A stretch of DNA of 64,000 bases from Gammaproteobacteria bacterium (GTDB taxonomy: Bacteria > Pseudomonadota > Gammaproteobacteria > Arenicellales > Poriferihabitantaceae), in NCBI GenBank assembly GCA_030432755.1, contig JAUILZ010000006.1, positions 62,001-126,000 of the forward strand. Reading direction: 5' to 3'. A program made the translations under genes and the position numbers. The first letter of the stretch is position 1. The number at the start of each line of letters is the position of its first letter. Under the pieces are notes generated by a model that was not told the origin of the DNA, did not search any database, and saw only the letters and a program-made list of their open reading frames with translations. Positions 28,496 through 37,103 of the stretch are shown here, piece by piece.

Positions 28496-28497
28496 GT

Positions 28498-29661
28498 TCA
28501 GGTGTTCGTTTCGCGTTCGAGTACGTCGATCAGCGTATCGCAGGCGGTGAACAGCTCTTCCTCGCCGATCACCAGCGGCGGCAACAGGCGGATTACAGTG
28601 GGGCCGGCGGGCAGGGCGAGCACGCCTTCGGCCATGAGCGCCTCGAGGTATGGCCGGGACTTCGCCTTCAGCTCGATGCCGATCATCAGCCCGAGCTGGC
28701 GCAGCTCGCGCACGACGCCGGGCTGGCGCGCGCGGAAACGCTCCGCGAAGGCCGCGCCGAGAGCCTGCGCCCTTGCGGGCAGGTCGCGCGAGACGATCTC
28801 GTCGATGCAGGCGATGGCAGCAGAACAGGCCAGCGGATTGCCGCCGAAGGTGCTGCCGTGCTTGCCCGCCGCGGAGGCGATGCGGTCGCTTACCAGGGTG
28901 GCGCCCATGGGCACGCCGCCGGCGATGCCCTTGGCGAGGGTCATGATGTCGGGCGCCACGTCGTAGACCTGGCTCGCGAACATCCGCCCGGTGCGGCCGA
29001 AGCCGGTCTGGATCTCGTCGAGGATGAGCAGAGCCCCGCGTTCGTCGCAGAGTTTGCGCGCCCCCGCGAGGTAGTCCGGGTCAGCGGGACGCACGCCGCC
29101 CTCGCCCTGCACCGGTTCGAGGATCACCGCGGCGGTGTCGTCGCCGATCGCGGCGGAGAGCTTGTCCAGGTTGTTGAAGGGAACGAAACCGTGGCCCGGG
29201 ATAAGCGGCTCGAATTCCTCGCGGTACTTGAAGGTGGCGCTGAGCGCGCCCAGCGATCGCCCGTGGAATCCGCGCATGGCGCTGACAAATCCGTTCCTGC
29301 CCGTGGTGAGACGGGCGAACTTGATCGCCGCCTCCATCGCTTCGGTACCGGAATTGCACAGGAACGCGCGGCCCAGGTTGTCCGGCGCCACGCTTACCAG
29401 CTTTTCCATCGCCCGGGCGCGTACGTCGTTGTAGAAGATACCGGGGCAGGTGATCAGCGTGTTCGCCTGTTCCGCGATGGCGGCGCTCACCGCGGGGTTG
29501 CAATGCCCCACGTTGGCCACCCCGATACCCGCGGTGCAGTCGATATAGGCTCGGCCGGTGTCGTCCCACAGGGTGGCGCCCTCGCCGCGGACGATGGTGA
29601 TGTCGCGCTTCGGGTAGACCTCGAAGGCGTAGCGCTGCTCGGTATCGCGCGTGGTGCTCAT
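28498..29661 (-). CDS. lysJ: LysW-aminoadipate/glutamate semialdehyde aminotransferase
   Basis: A 387-aa class III PLP aminotransferase of the ArgD/LysJ family. Residues visible are CNSGTEAMEAAIK (cofactor phosphate), FHGRSLGALSAT, the Asp of LDEIQTGFGRTG, and Schiff-base Lys244 in TLAKGIAGG. Taken alone it could be ArgD or AstC. The 4-bp overlap with an unmistakable lysZ makes LysJ, acting on the carrier-bound semialdehyde, the better call. In the pathway it converts the LysW-bound semialdehyde to the terminal amine using glutamate. Confidence 0.85.
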   Translation of the reverse strand: MSTTRDTEQRYAFEVYPKRDITIVRGEGATLWDDTGRAYIDCTAGIGVANVGHCNPAVSAAIAEQANTLITCPGIFYNDVRARAMEKLVSVAPDNLGRAFLCNSGTEAMEAAIKFARLTTGRNGFVSAMRGFHGRSLGALSATFKYREEFEPLIPGHGFVPFNNLDKLSAAIGDDTAAVILEPVQGEGGVRPADPDYLAGARKLCDERGALLILDEIQTGFGRTGRMFASQVYDVAPDIMTLAKGIAGGVPMGATLVSDRIASAAGKHGSTFGGNPLACSAAIACIDEIVSRDLPARAQALGAAFAERFRARQPGVVRELRQLGLMIGIELKAKSRPYLEALMAEGVLALPAGPTVIRLLPPLVIGEEELFTACDTLIDVLERETNT

Positions 29662-30449
29662 CGGATCCAGGTGCCGCTACCGGCGAGCGCGTCTGCTACC
29701 GGATGTTCAACGCGGCCGTCCGCGATAATGATCTCGCGCACCGTCCCATGGGCCAGCTTGCCAAGGGCATGCATCTTGCGTTTCATGCGGCCATCGACGC
29801 TCGCCTCGCGTTCGCCGAGTTCCGCGCGCATAAGTTCTCGTACGAGTGATTCGGGATCGCCCGCGTCTTCCAGGAAGCCCTGCGCTTCGATAAGTTGCAG
29901 CACCGTCTCCGCGTCCAATGCCTGCTGCAGCCGCCAGACGATATCGTCGTTCTCCGAATTGATTGCGATCCCGTCGGCATCGACGATGGGAATGGTCAAT
30001 ACCGGGGTATAGCCATTGTCCAGCAGCATCCGCAGCAACGCTTCGTTGACGGTCTTCGGCTTGCCGGAAAAATCCCGCTTGAGCATCTTCCTGCCGTTCT
30101 CCACCACGCGGATGCCGCGGTTGCGCTCGCCCTCTATCAGGCGTCCGTCGAGCCCGGTGAGCCCCACCGCGTTGATGCCGTTACGCTGGCACAGTTCCAC
30201 CAGGCGCTTGTTGCGAAGGCCGCTGTAGGCCATGAGGATGGCGTCCAGCGCATGGTCGTCGGAGAACACGCTCTGGTAGCCGGACGCGGAGGTCAGCACC
30301 TGCTTGGTGAAGCCCATCCGCCGCGCCACGTGATCGCGCAGCGCATTGGCGCCGTGGACGATAAGGAAGGGACGATCGAGCGCGGCGAGATCGGTGACGA
30401 TCCCGTCCAGGTTGAGCGCTTCGCCGCCGCCGATTTTGACGATAAGCAC
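29658..30449 (-). CDS. lysZ: LysW-aminoadipate/glutamate kinase
   Basis: A 263-aa amino-acid kinase of the LysZ group. Compared with ArgB it shows the carrier-pathway signatures LIVKIGGGEALN at the start, LRNKRLVELCQRNG, VGLTGLDGRL, VVENGRKML and a basic GRMKRKMHAL near the end, all shared with Thermus LysZ. It phosphorylates the side-chain carboxylate of aminoadipate or glutamate while it is attached to LysW. It is the first gene of a leftward operon, overlapping lysJ by 4 bp. The partner genes lysW, lysX and lysY lie 10 kb away on the same strand. Confidence 0.9.
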   Translation of the reverse strand: MLIVKIGGGEALNLDGIVTDLAALDRPFLIVHGANALRDHVARRMGFTKQVLTSASGYQSVFSDDHALDAILMAYSGLRNKRLVELCQRNGINAVGLTGLDGRLIEGERNRGIRVVENGRKMLKRDFSGKPKTVNEALLRMLLDNGYTPVLTIPIVDADGIAINSENDDIVWRLQQALDAETVLQLIEAQGFLEDAGDPESLVRELMRAELGEREASVDGRMKRKMHALGKLAHGTVREIIIADGRVEHPVADALAGSGTWIR

Positions 30450-30560
30450 GAATACAACTGCGAATTGGAGTTAATAGCGCGGAGCCAGTCGAGCCGCCGC
30501 GCGGCGGCGATGATACCCGATATGGTCCCGGACCGCGTTTCGCCCGGTTCATCCCACAGA

Positions 30561-30589
30561 TTGTCAGGATCGCCGGATGGTAATATTGA
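30561..30589 (+). promoter_or_regulatory. Candidate sigma-70 promoter of MBL-fold gene
   Basis: TTGTCA at 30561-30566 and TATTGA at 30584-30589 are separated by 17 bp. This sits 27 bp before the ATG at 30616, in the divergent lysZ/MBL gap. No regulator site is evident. Confidence 0.4.
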
Positions 30590-30615
30590 TCCCGGGTCAT
30601 CGCGAGGGATACCCC

Positions 30616-31710
30616 ATGGATGCAAGCGCTATGGCATACCGGTCACACGGCAGACAAGTGAACGGCTCCGCGGGAGCGGCAGGAAAAACCCGAATCGTGG
30701 GCATGGGCTGGCTGATGATATGCGTCGGCTTGCTCACGGCCTGCGCCACCTCCGCGCCATTCCCGGTGGAGCGGGGAAGCGTCATGACCCTGACGCGCCC
30801 GGGCGAGTCGCCGGCGGCCAGTGACCCGGACAACCTGCGGGTCACCTGGCTCGGTACGTCTTCCTTTCACATCCGCCTGGGTGACAACGCGATCCTGACG
30901 GATCCGTTCTATTCCCATCACTCCCTGGCGCGCACCGCCTTCGGCCGGCTGGAAACCAACGAGGCGCGGGTGCGTGACCTGCTTCAGCACCTGCTGCCGC
31001 CCTCGGCGATCTTTATCGGCCACTCGCATTACGACCATCTCATGGACACCGTGCCCGCCATTCGCCTGAACGGCTGGACCGGGGTGGAGGTGATCGGCGG
31101 GAAAACCACGGGATACCTGCTGGATACCTGGCCGACCCATGACGCCTGGTCGTTCAACTTCGCAAACACGAATGCCGGCTGGCAGTCCGCGGGCTTGACT
31201 GCAGTATCGTCGGGCATCGAGTACATGGCGACCAGGGCCGAACACGCACCCCAGGTTGGCAGCGTGCTGGTGTTTCCCGACGCACTCGAAGATGTGCCGG
31301 ATAAACGGCCAACACGCGCTTCGCAATATCCCCTGGGGGAACCGCTGGCCTACCTGTTCAGGTTGCGTGACGGAGGCAGATCGCACACGATCTTCTTCGT
31401 CAGCGCGGCAACATCGATGACGGAGGACATGTACGCGGCGTTGACCCGGGCCGGCCCGGTGCACATCGCAATACTCTGCGTTCCCTCGTGGCAGAAGGCC
31501 GACGGCTACCCCGAGGATTTACTGGACGCGATCCGGCCGCGGACCGTCATACTTTCACACTTCAACGATTTTTTCAGCACCGACCCGGAGCCGCAGGCGC
31601 TGCGCCAGGCGGATCTCGCCGGCTTCCTGCGCAGGCTTCAGCGCGCGGCGCCGCCGGAAACCGAGCGCATCATCGTGCCCGACCTGAACGTCGCCCTTTC
31701 CTTTCCCTGA
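30616..31710 (+). CDS. MBL-fold metallohydrolase lipoprotein
   Basis: A protein of about 364 aa of the metallo-beta-lactamase superfamily, close to the UlaG/NAPE-PLD-like group. The zinc motif HSHYDH lies at 136-141, followed by further His/Asp ligands. A hydrophobic segment ending in LLTAC (Cys near 43) suggests a lipoprotein anchored in the envelope, though the leader before it is long (about 29 polar residues). The ATG at 30616 was chosen for the GCGAGGGA ribosome site; an earlier ATG at 30577 is less likely. A later start just before the hydrophobic segment is possible. Confidence 0.8.
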   Translation: MDASAMAYRSHGRQVNGSAGAAGKTRIVGMGWLMICVGLLTACATSAPFPVERGSVMTLTRPGESPAASDPDNLRVTWLGTSSFHIRLGDNAILTDPFYSHHSLARTAFGRLETNEARVRDLLQHLLPPSAIFIGHSHYDHLMDTVPAIRLNGWTGVEVIGGKTTGYLLDTWPTHDAWSFNFANTNAGWQSAGLTAVSSGIEYMATRAEHAPQVGSVLVFPDALEDVPDKRPTRASQYPLGEPLAYLFRLRDGGRSHTIFFVSAATSMTEDMYAALTRAGPVHIAILCVPSWQKADGYPEDLLDAIRPRTVILSHFNDFFSTDPEPQALRQADLAGFLRRLQRAAPPETERIIVPDLNVALSFP

Positions 31711-31736
31711 AGCGTTGTGTCATCCCCGGCGGGCGC

Positions 31737-31767
31737 AAAAAAAACGGCGCCGGATAAACCGGCGCCG
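31737..31767 (-). terminator. Intrinsic terminator (leftward)
   Basis: A 9-bp perfect stem (31745-31753 with 31759-31767, ATAAA loop on the plus strand) is followed on the minus strand by eight T residues (31737-31744). It lies about 200 bp beyond the stop of the leftward TPR gene and just past the end of the MBL gene. Confidence 0.85.
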
Positions 31768-31822
31768 CGGGGGGAGGGCTTCCTGTCCTCGGTGCCTTCC
31801 CTGGCAAGCGGAAACTACCGCG

Positions 31823-31961
31823 AACCGACCTCAAAATACCTGCGCTTGGTGATACTTCGTTGAATCCGGCCTCAAAATGCTCATGTACTATTTGTACACT
31901 GCGCTTTCTCGGCCAGATTCGCCTCGTCTCACCTGCGCTCGGTGGACTTTGATGCCGGTTC
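31823..31961 (+). mobile_element. MITE-like element, copy A
   Basis: An approximately 139-bp non-coding repeat, about 85% alike by eye to the inverted copy at 42485-42626. Ends are near-inverted (AACCGACCTCAAAAT and the complement of ACTTTGATGCCGGTT). Its right end stops 3 bp from the stop codon of the TPR gene. No transposase is encoded. Confidence 0.75.
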
Positions 31962-31963
31962 GA

Positions 31964-33331
31964 TCATGCAGCCCGTTCCGTGGCTACAATTCCGCCCTGC
32001 TGCTTCGCGAATCGCTTCGTCAGCGGGCTGAATGGCTTGTGCACCGTACGTTCACCCACCAGGTTGGCGGCGAGGCCGGCATTGCCCGCGCGGATCGCGG
32101 ATGACAACAGGGTCTGCGTCAGCACGTCCCGCTGGGCATTGCTGCCGCCAAACCGGTTGGCGATGCTGCGGATCGGCAGGAGCGCGTCCACGGCGTCTTC
32201 ATAGCGTCCCTCGGCGAAGGCGATGAAGCCATCGCAGGCAGGCAGTCCAACCTGCTCCGACATCGCGCGGGTCAGCGTCGGGTTGATGGTGGCCGCGACC
32301 TTGACCGCCGCGCGAACTTCCCGCGCCTCGTCGATGCGGCCGGCGCCGACCAGCGCCATGATCGCGTGCAGGTCGTTGAACGCGTAGTAACCGTTCTCGG
32401 TCGCGGTCTTGTCGGACCACAGGTCGGCAAGCGTCTTCCACCGTGAGGCGGTATCCACGCCCTGCAGCGTCAGGCGCCAGAGGAGCGCTGAGGCATCCAC
32501 CAGTTGCAGCGAGACATCGGACGGCTCCGGCAGTATCTGCTGGTCGTACAATGCCAGCGCGCCGGCGAAGTCTCCCTCTTCCATGTGAAACAGCGCGAGA
32601 TGCCACCAGTTGTGAAAGGCGAAGCCGTTGTCCGGCGCCCAGTCGTCCTCCCGCTCGCGGAGAAAACGCTGACCTTCCTGGTAGCGGTTCTGCATCTCCA
32701 TGACATGCACCGCGGCGTGCACGCTCCAGCCATCCCGCGGCTCGATCGCGAGCGCGGCGCGCGCGGTCTCCTCGGCGCGCTCGAAGTGGTTGCATTCCTC
32801 GAACCCGAAAGCCTGCATCCCGAGCACGTAGGAGTAACCCGGCATGTCCTTGTTCCAGCGACCGATCACGCGGCCTACCCGGTCACGAAGGTTGACCGAG
32901 TCGCCGGTGTAGAAGTCCGTGAGGTGTCCACATTGCAGGGCGAGCGCATCCGTGGGGTGATCGGCCAGCACGCGGTCCCAGGTCACGCAGGCGCCGGTCC
33001 AGTCGCCTTCCATCCACTGGCGCGCCGCCCGGGTCATCAGGCGTTCGCGGTCGTTCGCCTTGTGCGACAGGTCTTCCGCGGCGCGGATCGAATCGACAAT
33101 CGCGGGCAGGTACTGGCGCTCACTCATCATCAACATGGCGCTGGCATTGAATACATGGCCCATGACGAATTCGGGGTCCTCCTTCAATGCCTCGGCGAGT
33201 ACCTCGGTGGGATCGCCGAAATAGCTCTGGAAGCGGTAGAGCGCGGTTTCGTAGTGGTCGAGTGATTGCGGGGTACAGCTTGATACCGGAACGCCACGCG
33301 CGTCCTTCCGGTTGATTACCTTGGGGTCCAT
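31964..33331 (-). CDS. Tetratricopeptide-repeat protein, TTC38-like
   Basis: A 455-aa cytoplasmic protein made of helical TPR-like pairs and resembling the TTC38 family: FHNWWHLALFHMEEGDFAGAL in the middle and the VHAAVHVMEMQ segment are typical. The frame is open further up, but the ATG at 33331 has a strong AAAGGAG ribosome site. Function is unknown; TPR folds serve as protein scaffolds. It is divergent from a TetR regulator across a palindromic operator region, so it is the probable regulatory target. Confidence 0.8.
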   Translation of the reverse strand: MDPKVINRKDARGVPVSSCTPQSLDHYETALYRFQSYFGDPTEVLAEALKEDPEFVMGHVFNASAMLMMSERQYLPAIVDSIRAAEDLSHKANDRERLMTRAARQWMEGDWTGACVTWDRVLADHPTDALALQCGHLTDFYTGDSVNLRDRVGRVIGRWNKDMPGYSYVLGMQAFGFEECNHFERAEETARAALAIEPRDGWSVHAAVHVMEMQNRYQEGQRFLREREDDWAPDNGFAFHNWWHLALFHMEEGDFAGALALYDQQILPEPSDVSLQLVDASALLWRLTLQGVDTASRWKTLADLWSDKTATENGYYAFNDLHAIMALVGAGRIDEAREVRAAVKVAATINPTLTRAMSEQVGLPACDGFIAFAEGRYEDAVDALLPIRSIANRFGGSNAQRDVLTQTLLSSAIRAGNAGLAANLVGERTVHKPFSPLTKRFAKQQGGIVATERAA

Positions 33332-33536
33332 CAATATCTCCTTTTGTGAATAATCTACAGAAACCGGCGAGTCATGCTGCTCACCGGCGGAGCGCAGTGT
33401 AGGCGGTTCGCGTCCGTAATGCAGTGGACCGGGGGTAGGGAAATGCGGCACCGGCGCCATAACCGGGAATCATCGACTTGGCGGACGGGTGTGGTACTTC
33501 GTCACACTTTGCCTGCGCGGGGCGCCGAAACACTAT

Positions 33537-33566
33537 ACTGTAGGTACAGTTAACCCGGTAAACTGT
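33537..33566. promoter_or_regulatory. TetR operator: two overlapping palindromes
   Basis: ACTGTA-GG-TACAGT (33537-33550) is a perfect 6-bp-arm palindrome. It overlaps a 21-bp near-perfect palindrome at 33546-33566 (ACAGTTAAC to GTAAACTGT). A -10 like TATACT (33534-33539) sits inside the first. They lie directly before the TetR start, as expected for autoregulation. Confidence 0.7.
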
Positions 33567-33570
33567 CGCC

Positions 33571-34185
33571 ATGGCCACGCGATCCAACAGCAGCCGAGAG
33601 CGAATTCTCGAAAGCGCCGAGGCCATCATCCTGCAGAAGGGCTTCTCCGCCACCTCGATCGAGGAGATCGTGGAAAAGGCCGCCATCACCAAGGGCGGCT
33701 TCTTTTATCACTTCGAAGGCAAGGTCGGTCTCGCGGAGGCATTGGTGGAGCGCTACCTTCGCCAGGACAGCGCGCTTTTCAACGAGCTGTGGCAGCAGGC
33801 GGAGTCGCTCAGCGAGGACCCGCTGCACCGTTTCCTGATCTTCCTCAAGCTGCTCGCCGACATGATGCAGCGCATGGAGACCACCCACCCGGGCTGCCTC
33901 GTGGCCGGTTTCACCTACGAGAGCGTCCAGTTCAACGACCAGGTCCGCCAGGGCATGCGCGCCGGCCTCGCGTCCTGGCGCGACATGATCCTGGAACGGC
34001 TGGCGGAAATCGACGCGCGCTACGAGCGCCGCGCGGAGATCGAAAGCGTCACTCTCGCCAACATGTTCACCGGCATCATCGAGGGCGGCATCCTGCTGGC
34101 GCGCAACTTCGACGACAATAGTCTGCTGGCGGAACAGATCCTCGCCTATCGCGGTTACGTGCGCATGCTGTACGGCGCCGATTGA
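33571..34185 (+). CDS. TetR/AcrR-family transcriptional regulator
   Basis: A 204-aa repressor. The N-terminal HTH domain (about 8-55) contains ILESAEAIILQKGFSATSI and the recognition segment ITKGGFFYHFEGK. The C-terminal helical ligand domain has a TYESV and CLVAGF pattern of the TetR_C group. It starts 5 bp after a pair of palindromes, so it most likely represses itself and the divergent TPR gene. The inducer is unknown. Confidence 0.92.
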   Translation: MATRSNSSRERILESAEAIILQKGFSATSIEEIVEKAAITKGGFFYHFEGKVGLAEALVERYLRQDSALFNELWQQAESLSEDPLHRFLIFLKLLADMMQRMETTHPGCLVAGFTYESVQFNDQVRQGMRAGLASWRDMILERLAEIDARYERRAEIESVTLANMFTGIIEGGILLARNFDDNSLLAEQILAYRGYVRMLYGAD

Positions 34186-34254
34186 GCACGCAATCGAGTC
34201 ACGATAAATAGCCGGCGTCGCTACCCGGCGCCGGTAGCGGAAGGTGGATGACCC

Positions 34255-35070
34255 TCAGGCCTGGCCGGCGCGCAGGAACCGTCTCACCACGGGATCGATC
34301 CGTTCCGGGTGGGTAAGTGGTGCCATGTGGCCGGCGCCGGGCGTGGAATGAAACGTCCAGTCCGGGCAGCCGGTGGTGAGGATAGCCACGATCTCCCGGA
34401 CCGGCAGTGCCGTGCCCGGGTCGCTGATCACCAGCGTCTCCGCTTCCAGCGCCTGGATCTCCGCGAGCCCGGTGGTCTCGTCCATGACGCTGTCCCATTC
34501 GTGGTAGTTCGCCGCCAGCGCCCCGGCAAACGCTGCGCGGCGATTTTCCGGCATCGCCCCCCAGGCACCGGCGCCCGACCAGTAGTCCGCGAAGCGTTCG
34601 GCCACCCGGGGCCAGTCGCCGCGGGCGCCGTACTGTTTCACGTGCTCCTGCAGGGCGCAGATCTCCGCGTAGGCGACGTCGCGGCCATGGCGCGGTAGCA
34701 GGTAGAACGGGTTGGGCTCGATCAGCACCATCCGCGCCACTTGCACGCCGGGCGACATCGCCGCCTTGAGCGCCACGCTGCCGCCATAGGAATGGCCCAC
34801 CAGGCTAACCGGCTCGCCTGCCGGCAACGGTAGCGCCGCAATGAGCCGCGCCTGGTCGGCGAGTGACAGGCGCGCGGGTCCTGACCAGGGGGTGGTGTCG
34901 CCGTAGCCGAGCAGGTTGATGGCGTACACGCGAAACGCGTCTTCCAGCGCGGCGGTCAGCGAACGCCACTGGCGGTTGCCGCTCACCGAGCTGTGCACCA
35001 GGACCACCGGCGGGCCGTCGCCGGCTACCGTGTAGTCTATATCGATACCGTCCCTGGTCAGTACCGGCAT
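34255..35070 (-). CDS. Alpha/beta-fold hydrolase
   Basis: A 271-aa hydrolase with oxyanion region VLVHSSVSGNRQW, nucleophile elbow GHSYGG, an Asp in VISDPGTALP and a catalytic His in PGAGHMAPL. It is of the general epoxide hydrolase/haloperoxidase-like type; the substrate is unknown. The frame stays open to 35136 but runs into palindromic repeat DNA, so the ATG at 35070, giving MPVLTRDGIDIDY, is the sensible start. It follows the class II aldolase on the same strand, separated by repeat cluster 2. Confidence 0.85.
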   Translation of the reverse strand: MPVLTRDGIDIDYTVAGDGPPVVLVHSSVSGNRQWRSLTAALEDAFRVYAINLLGYGDTTPWSGPARLSLADQARLIAALPLPAGEPVSLVGHSYGGSVALKAAMSPGVQVARMVLIEPNPFYLLPRHGRDVAYAEICALQEHVKQYGARGDWPRVAERFADYWSGAGAWGAMPENRRAAFAGALAANYHEWDSVMDETTGLAEIQALEAETLVISDPGTALPVREIVAILTTGCPDWTFHSTPGAGHMAPLTHPERIDPVVRRFLRAGQA

Positions 35071-35103
35071 GACGTCATCTGGATACCGGGCAGGTAACCT
35101 GGT

Positions 35104-35187
35104 CGAAATCCCAGCGAAAGCTGGGATCCATGCCATCCTTGTGTTCAGACTTCACGACATGGACGCCAGCTTTCGCTGGCGTTTCGT
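35104..35187. repeat. REP/BIME-like palindrome cluster 2 (two units)
   Basis: Two palindromic units in opposite orientation, at 35104-35130 and 35159-35187, share the core CCAGCGAAAGCTGG with cluster 1. They lie between the alpha/beta hydrolase start and the aldolase stop. Confidence 0.85.
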
Positions 35188-35291
35188 TGTTTTCCCAAGG
35201 ATGGCGCGTGGAAATCCGGGGCACGCCGAGTTCATGATCCAGGGTTTGCCCCGGGTGAATATTTCGGCGGAAGATCACGACCAGTGTTGCT

Positions 35292-36008
35292 TCAATCCAG
35301 CCCGTGGCAACGCAACAGCGCGGCGAAGTGGGCTTCCGCCATCGCGGGGCGGATCTCGTCGGTCTGTCGCCGGGTTTCCTCGAGGATTTCGCCGGTGATC
35401 AGCTTCAGCGGCAGACCGGTCTGCATCGCGAGGATCTGCTGGTGGCAGGCCCGCTCCAGGTAGTAGAGGTCGTCGAAGGCCTCGGCCACCGTGGGCCCGC
35501 CCACCGTGATGCCGTGGTTGTCGAGGAACAGGATGTCCGCCGCGAGGTTGCGCCGCTGTGCCTCGGCGATGCGGTCTCCTTCCGCGTCGTCGAGGGCGAT
35601 GCCGCCGAAGCCATGATGCTGCATGCGGTCGAGGAAACGAACCGCGGTCTGGTGCGCCATCTCCAGCCGCCCGCCCTCCACCATGGTGAGCGCCGTGGCA
35701 TGGGGCATGTGGGTGTGGAGCAGCACTTTATGGCGGGGATTGGCGCGATGACCGGCGACGTGGATGAAGCGCGCGGTGGCCTCCACCTCGCCGTCGCCCT
35801 CGATCACCCGGCCATCGCCGTCGATCAGGAGCAGTCTGTCGGGCGTCATCTCCGACCAGTGGAGGCCGTAAGGGTTGATCAGGTAGCGCTCCGCGTCGCC
35901 GGGAACCACCGCGGAGAAGTGGTTGCAGATACCTTCCGAATAACCCATGCGCTCGGCCAGCACGAAGGCCGCCGCCAGATCTCGTCGTAACAGGTTGGTT
36001 TCGCTCAT
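35292..36008 (-). CDS. Class II aldolase/adducin-family protein
   Basis: A 238-aa zinc-dependent protein of the fuculose-aldolase/adducin family. The metal ligands are visible as His98 and His100 in LLHTHMPH and a third His near 166 in LDNHGITVGG. The N-terminal CNHFSAVVP segment is typical. Members are aldolases, epimerases or decarboxylases; the substrate cannot be told. It is 17 bp downstream of a TauD-type dioxygenase and probably co-transcribed with it. Confidence 0.88.
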   Translation of the reverse strand: MSETNLLRRDLAAAFVLAERMGYSEGICNHFSAVVPGDAERYLINPYGLHWSEMTPDRLLLIDGDGRVIEGDGEVEATARFIHVAGHRANPRHKVLLHTHMPHATALTMVEGGRLEMAHQTAVRFLDRMQHHGFGGIALDDAEGDRIAEAQRRNLAADILFLDNHGITVGGPTVAEAFDDLYYLERACHQQILAMQTGLPLKLITGEILEETRRQTDEIRPAMAEAHFAALLRCHGLD

Positions 36009-36025
36009 CGCTCGCCTCTTCGTGG

Positions 36026-37003
36026 TCAGGCCATGGCCACCAGGATGCGGCGCGGACCCTTGAACGGTCTGCGCCCGTGCATCGCCAGCACGTTGTCGAT
36101 CACCATCACGTCACCCGCCTGCCAGGGGAAGGTGACCTCCGCCTCCCGGGTGATCCGGCGGACGGTTTCGAGGTCGGCGGGGTCGATCTCCCCGCCGTCG
36201 CCGTAGGTCACGTGGTTGCCGAGCGCGGCCTCACCGGCGGTGGCGGGATCGAAGCGCGGGTCGGAACCCGCGCCGAAGGACGTCTTGACGCTGGCGAGCC
36301 CGCGGTGCCACTGGTCCGCCTGGTTCCACCAGCAAGGTTCCCCTGTCAGCGCGTGATTCACCACGGCGGGTTTAACCGCCCGCGTCCTGATCCCGTAGTC
36401 CGTCCATTCCCAGGTCATCCCGGAACGCTCGAGGTAGGCCTCGGCCTCGTCCCGGCGCGTGGTCTCGAAGGTTTCCTGCCAGCTCTTGCCGATGCCGGGC
36501 TCACCATCCGCGTCCCACAGGTGCTGCAGATAGGCGACGCCGCGGGATTCGAAGCGCTCGCGGATGTCCGCGGGCAGCCGCCGATAGACCTCCCGGCCGT
36601 CTGCCACCGGGGTCTCGCCGCCGTCGGGCGCGGCGACCAGGCAGCCGAAGAACACGAGCCGCGGCGACCAGCCGGCATAGGACAGTTCGTTGTGCAGGAG
36701 GACGTCCTGGCTGGCGTCGTACTCGGTCGAGGTATACACCCGGTCGGTGACCCCGGTGCGAGGCGAGTCGCCGCCGGTATAGCGCCGGAGGTCGGGCTCG
36801 ATCGCCCGGCAGAGCGCGTCGAAGGACTCCGCCGAATCGATCCCGAAGCCGCGCAGCAGGAGCACGCCCGCGCTGCCCGCGGCGGCCTGGATGGCGTCCC
36901 GGTTCGCCGCGGCCCAGGCGACGGCAGAAGATACGGACCGGTCCGCCGGGATCTCGGCGACCAGCGGCATCGGTTGCCGATCGAGTAACGCGGTGGTTCG
37001 CAT
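36026..37003 (-). CDS. TauD/TfdA-family Fe(II)/2-oxoglutarate dioxygenase
   Basis: A 325-aa oxygenase. The iron-binding facial triad is His104 and Glu106 (LLHNELSY) with a distal His309 (AMHGRRPF), and Arg318-Arg319 is placed for 2-oxoglutarate binding. The HNELSY form, with Glu rather than Asp, is typical of the SyrP/clavaminate-synthase-like branch that hydroxylates amino acids or peptides. It forms a probable operon with the class II aldolase, suggesting a small modification or degradation pathway. The substrate is unknown. Confidence 0.87.
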   Translation of the reverse strand: MRTTALLDRQPMPLVAEIPADRSVSSAVAWAAANRDAIQAAAGSAGVLLLRGFGIDSAESFDALCRAIEPDLRRYTGGDSPRTGVTDRVYTSTEYDASQDVLLHNELSYAGWSPRLVFFGCLVAAPDGGETPVADGREVYRRLPADIRERFESRGVAYLQHLWDADGEPGIGKSWQETFETTRRDEAEAYLERSGMTWEWTDYGIRTRAVKPAVVNHALTGEPCWWNQADQWHRGLASVKTSFGAGSDPRFDPATAGEAALGNHVTYGDGGEIDPADLETVRRITREAEVTFPWQAGDVMVIDNVLAMHGRRPFKGPRRILVAMA

Positions 37004-37103
37004 TCGGCCCTTGATGGTGCGAAGGGGTGTGGGGCGGGAAATTCTACCCCGCGCGCTCCCGGCGAACCATCCACCCGGCCAAGGCCACCGGGTGGGGAAC
37101 CGG

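Noticed and set aside
28498..29661. Calling the aminotransferase ArgD or AstC
   Set aside because: Sequence alone allows it, but the 4-bp overlap with lysZ favours LysJ.
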